Of a stretch of 14,149 bases of DNA, positions 12,771 through 14,149 are shown piece after piece. A program made the translations under genes and the position numbers. The notes under the pieces were generated by a model, which worked only from the letters and a program-made list of their open reading frames with translations, was not told the origin of the DNA and ran no database searches. Every line of letters begins with the position of its first letter. Position 1 is the first letter of the stretch. Source of the stretch: Oscillospiraceae bacterium (lineage in GTDB: Bacteria; Bacillota; Clostridia; Oscillospirales; Ruminococcaceae); NCBI GenBank assembly GCA_015067125.1, contig SVNB01000041.1, positions 1 through 14,149 on the forward strand, read 5' to 3'.

Positions 12771-13119
12771 AAAAAAAGCGCCCGACCGGCGCAAACAAAA
12801 ACTATACAAATGAAATGACCCTTGAGTTACTGCATCTTTCACCTACAGTAAAGCAAGGGTCATTTCTGTTCAGTTTTAATATCGAGCATTATTTCAACCT
12901 CTCTTTCTTTTTATTCCACAGGGCTTCTCGTTGTCTTCAATCGGTTTTCTTCGGATCACTTCTTGCTCTCTTATGAAGTTGTTTTTCAAAAGTTGGGAAT
13001 CTTTCTTACTTACCGAAAAATCCTTTTATTGAAGGTGGTAACGGTTTTTCCTCCGAAAGCTCATCTTTTAAAATTTGAACTTTCAATTTTTAATTGTACA
13101 TCGGTATCACCCTTTCTGT
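12771..13119 (-). ncRNA. Unit A predicted ~350-nt transcript with conserved hairpin
   Basis: The predicted RNA starts near 13119 and ends at the terminator GCGCC-GGTCG-GGCGC with seven T (12792-12771). It contains a 5' mini-ORF, ATG TAC AAT TAA (13101-13090), preceded by AGAAAGG. The middle is poorly conserved. Near the 3' end are AAAGAGAGG and the ORF MLDIKTEQK. The hairpin (12865-12813) has outer stem AAATGACCCTTG/CAAGGGTCATTT, inner stem TTACTG/CAGTAA and loop TAGGTGAAAGATG. I do not recognise the family. Confidence 0.65.
12860..12889 (-). CDS. Unit A 9-residue ORF (MLDIKTEQK)
   Basis: ATG at 12889 follows AAAGAGAGG (12906-12898) with an 8-bp spacer. The ORF encodes MLDIKTEQK and stops at a TGA inside the 5' strand of the conserved hairpin. 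Units B and C encode MLDTKIEQK at the same place. Sequence, ribosome binding site and stop position are all kept, which suggests real translation. The function is unknown and a leader or sensor peptide is possible. Confidence 0.4.
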   Translation of the reverse strand: MLDIKTEQK

Positions 13120-13125
13120 GATTTA

Positions 13126-13154
13126 AATATACCACTTTTCCGGCGTTTTTTCAA
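13126..13154 (-). promoter_or_regulatory. Unit A minus-strand promoter
   Basis: On the minus strand TTGAAA (13154-13149) and TATATT (13131-13126) are 17 bp apart. The same boxes and spacing occur in unit B, while the spacer sequence differs. Confidence 0.78.
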
Positions 13155-13163
13155 TCCGCAATT

Positions 13164-13227
13164 TTGCACCAAGTTAAAGCGCCAAAGTTATGCAAAATAC
13201 AGAAATGCATAAAAAACCGTTGACATT
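13164..13227. promoter_or_regulatory. Near-invariant 64-bp block between divergent promoters (A)
   Basis: The block lies between the minus-strand -35 and the plus-strand -35 and includes the latter. It is identical to 13687-13750 except at two adjacent bases. It holds three TGCA-centred motifs (TTGCACC, ATGCAAA, ATGCATA). Two of these form inverted repeats: TTGCA...TGCAA (5-bp arms) and ATGCA-N11-TGCAT. A shared regulator site is the simplest reading. Confidence 0.65.
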
Positions 13228-13289
13228 AATAAATAATCGGAGTATATTAAAAATGTTGGGCAGACCAAATGCGGTCTGCTTTTTATTTT
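13220..13289 (+). promoter_or_regulatory. Plus-strand promoter running directly into a terminator (A/B)
   Basis: TTGACA (13220-13225), 17 bp, TATATT (13243-13248). The predicted start near 13255 is followed at once by GCAGACC (13260-13266) pairing with GGTCTGC (13273-13279) and then TTTTTATTTT. The product would be an RNA of only ~30-35 nt. Confidence 0.72.
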
Positions 13290-13293
13290 GCAC

Positions 13294-13642
13294 AAAAAAA
13301 GCGCCCTTTTCCGGCGCAGATCAAAGCCCGTATATAAATGAAATGACCCTTGAATCACCGCATCTTTCACCTACGGCAACCAAGGGTCATTTCTGTTCTA
13401 TTTTAGTATCTAACATCATTTTGACCTCTCTTTCTTCAGATTCCAACAAACTTGCGCCGTTATCTTTGTTTTTCTTTTTCGCTTTTCGTTTTTATTTTAA
13501 GCCTAATAAATAAAACACGTTAATCAAAAGCAAGGATTCTGCGAAAAAGCTTTATTCAAAGCTATAACGGTTTTTCTTTGAAAGCTTAGTTTTTATTTAA
13601 GCTTTCGGTTTTCATTTGTACATCGGGTATCATCCTTTCTGT
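13294..13642 (-). ncRNA. Unit B predicted ~350-nt transcript with conserved hairpin
   Basis: The predicted RNA starts near 13642 and ends at GCGCC-GGAAAAG-GGCGC with seven T (13317-13294). The mini-ORF ATG TAC AAA TGA (13623-13612) follows AGAAAGG. The hairpin (13392-13341) keeps the outer stem exactly. The inner stem is TTGCCG/CGGTGA, changed from unit A by one compensatory pair and two changes that leave G-U pairs. The loop is the same. Confidence 0.65.
13387..13416 (-). CDS. Unit B 9-residue ORF (MLDTKIEQK)
   Basis: The ribosome binding site AAAGAGAGG ends at 13425. Of two consecutive ATGs (13419 and 13416) the second has the same 8-bp spacer as in unit A and is chosen; the first would add one Met. 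The TGA stop lies in the hairpin stem, as in the other units. Confidence 0.4.
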   Translation of the reverse strand: MLDTKIEQK

Positions 13643-13648
13643 GATTCA

Positions 13649-13677
13649 AATATACCACTTCGGCCTGGTTTTTTCAA
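13649..13677 (-). promoter_or_regulatory. Unit B minus-strand promoter
   Basis: On the minus strand TTGAAA (13677-13672) and TATATT (13654-13649) are 17 bp apart, matching unit A in both boxes and spacing. Confidence 0.78.
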
Positions 13678-13686
13678 TCCTCAATA

Positions 13687-13750
13687 TTGCACCAAGTTAA
13701 AGCGCCGCAGTTATGCAAAATACAGAAATGCATAAAAAACCGTTGACATT
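13687..13750. promoter_or_regulatory. Near-invariant 64-bp block between divergent promoters (B)
   Basis: This is the second copy of the block at 13164-13227, with the same TGCA motifs. Sequence on either side, including the promoter spacers, has diverged, so the conservation is local. Confidence 0.65.
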
Positions 13751-13807
13751 GGTTTACGGCAGGAGTATATTATAAATGTTGTGCGGACCTTTGCGGTCCG
13801 TTTTTTT
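13743..13807 (+). promoter_or_regulatory. Plus-strand promoter running directly into a terminator (B/C)
   Basis: TTGACA (13743-13748), 17 bp, TATATT (13766-13771). The predicted start near 13778 is followed by CGGACC (13784-13789) pairing with GGTCCG (13795-13800) and seven T. Compared with the A/B copy, an A-T pair in the stem has become G-C on both sides. Confidence 0.72.
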
Positions 13808-13818
13808 ATTCCGGATAC

Positions 13819-14149
13819 AAAAAAAGCGCCCCATCGGCGCAAACAGAATTTATACAAATGAAATGACCCTTGAATTACCGCATCTTTCACCTACGGTAAA
13901 GCAAGGGTCATTTCTGTTCTATTTTAGTATCTAACATCATTTTAACCTCTCTTTCTTTATATTCGTACATTCTTTTGTGCTGCCTTCGTATATAAATTTT
14001 TCTTCCTCGTTCCTTTTACACTTCTTTTGTCTTCTTTTCCCCTTAAGCGGGTTGATCTTTATGCGGAACTTTTGTTTTTTCCGAAGGTCAGCTGTTTTCC
14101 GGATCTTTTTGTTTTTTCTTTTCTTATTTATTTTATCTTTTTCAGATCC
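13819..14149 (-). ncRNA. Unit C predicted transcript (5' end outside the window)
   Basis: The terminator is GCGCC-GATGG-GGCGC with seven T (13840-13819). The hairpin is 13913-13861, with inner stem TTACCG/CGGTAA and the same outer stem and loop. The ORF and ribosome binding site are present. By comparison with units A and B the promoter should lie shortly beyond 14149. Confidence 0.6.
13908..13937 (-). CDS. Unit C 9-residue ORF (MLDTKIEQK)
   Basis: It is identical in peptide to unit B, with AAAGAGAGG upstream and the TGA stop in the hairpin. The frame is open upstream as well (an alternative ATG reads MYEYKEREVK before the two Met), so a longer product cannot be excluded in this copy. Confidence 0.4.
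   Translation of the reverse strand: MLDTKIEQK

Larger units (their letters stand above)
12771..14149. repeat. Three tandem ~525-bp units (third truncated by the window)
   Basis: Unit A is 12771-13293, unit B 13294-13818, and unit C starts at 13819 and leaves the window. The period is 523 and 525 bp measured at the A-run before each GCGCC, and 528 and 520 bp measured at the hairpin. Reading the plus strand, each unit has: minus-strand terminator; conserved hairpin; antisense of a 9-codon ORF with its ribosome binding site; a diverged ~190-bp middle; minus-strand promoter; a 64-bp near-invariant block; and a plus-strand promoter plus terminator. Conservation is highest in the regulatory and hairpin parts and low in the middle. 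This suggests old duplications kept under selection for those parts. Confidence 0.88.

Noticed and set aside
12462..12818. Plus-strand ORF running through the tRNA gene, its terminator and the 33-bp repeat
   Set aside because: It overlaps a certain tRNA and a terminator and has no family resemblance.
13190..13513. Plus-strand ORF of 107 codons across the unit A/B junction, with a peptide string partly shared by the three units (NEMTLE..HLSPT)
   Set aside because: The similarity follows from the hairpin's conserved nucleotides. Unit B has a 1-nt difference after the loop that breaks the frame relative to units A and C, and there is no ribosome binding site, so it is not a conserved protein.
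12771..14149. CRISPR array or insertion sequence as explanation of the repeats
   Set aside because: The units are ~525 bp with internal promoters and terminators. There are no short repeats with unique spacers, no transposase and no terminal inverted repeats.

Overview
The window looks like chromosomal DNA from a low-to-mid GC Gram-positive (Firmicutes), most likely an anaerobic gut-type Clostridia. The grounds are strong GGAGG-type ribosome binding sites, TTG starts, many U-tailed intrinsic terminators, a B12-dependent class II ribonucleotide reductase, a yybP-ykoY riboswitch and a CCA-encoding tRNA. The exact lineage is an inference.

Left part (1-4140, mostly + strand): the 3' portion of an mreB/mbl-type actin gene is followed by a fused ABC exporter and a terminator. 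Next comes an unassigned ~175-nt structured RNA or leader with its own promoter and terminator (2841-3050). It precedes a two-gene operon of a zinc-ribbon protein and a YbjQ/DUF74-domain protein. A hairpin-rich dispersed-repeat-like element and a bidirectional terminator close this part.

Centre (4139-9984, - strand): a small protein of unknown function is coupled to a CaCA-type cation antiporter. The antiporter sits behind a yybP-ykoY (Mn2+) riboswitch whose 3' strand is also the 5' half of a terminator. Next are nrdJ and a translationally coupled marR-MATE efflux operon. The marR promoter is a perfect consensus promoter in which one 17-bp operator arm exactly fills the -35/-10 spacer.

Right-centre (9992-12561): a divergent membrane-protein gene with a terminator-like hairpin in its leader, a CDF metal exporter with the Mn-type NxxxD/DxxxD signature, a SHOCT-like small membrane protein, and tRNA-Ala(CGC). 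With the riboswitch antiporter, the CDF exporter makes manganese homeostasis a recurring theme of the window.

Right end (12690-14149): no conventional gene. A 33-bp tandem duplication is followed by at least three tandem units of about 525 bp; the third runs off the window. Each complete unit has a minus-strand promoter and a ~350-nt transcript. That transcript carries a 3-codon leader ORF, a 9-codon ORF (MLDxKxEQK) whose stop lies in a conserved hairpin with compensatory changes, and a terminator. Opposite it is a very conserved 64-bp block with a plus-strand promoter that runs straight into a terminator. I do not recognise this family. It is the best candidate here for an undescribed RNA or small-peptide system, and its layout recalls tandem type I toxin-antitoxin repeats without a visible toxin.
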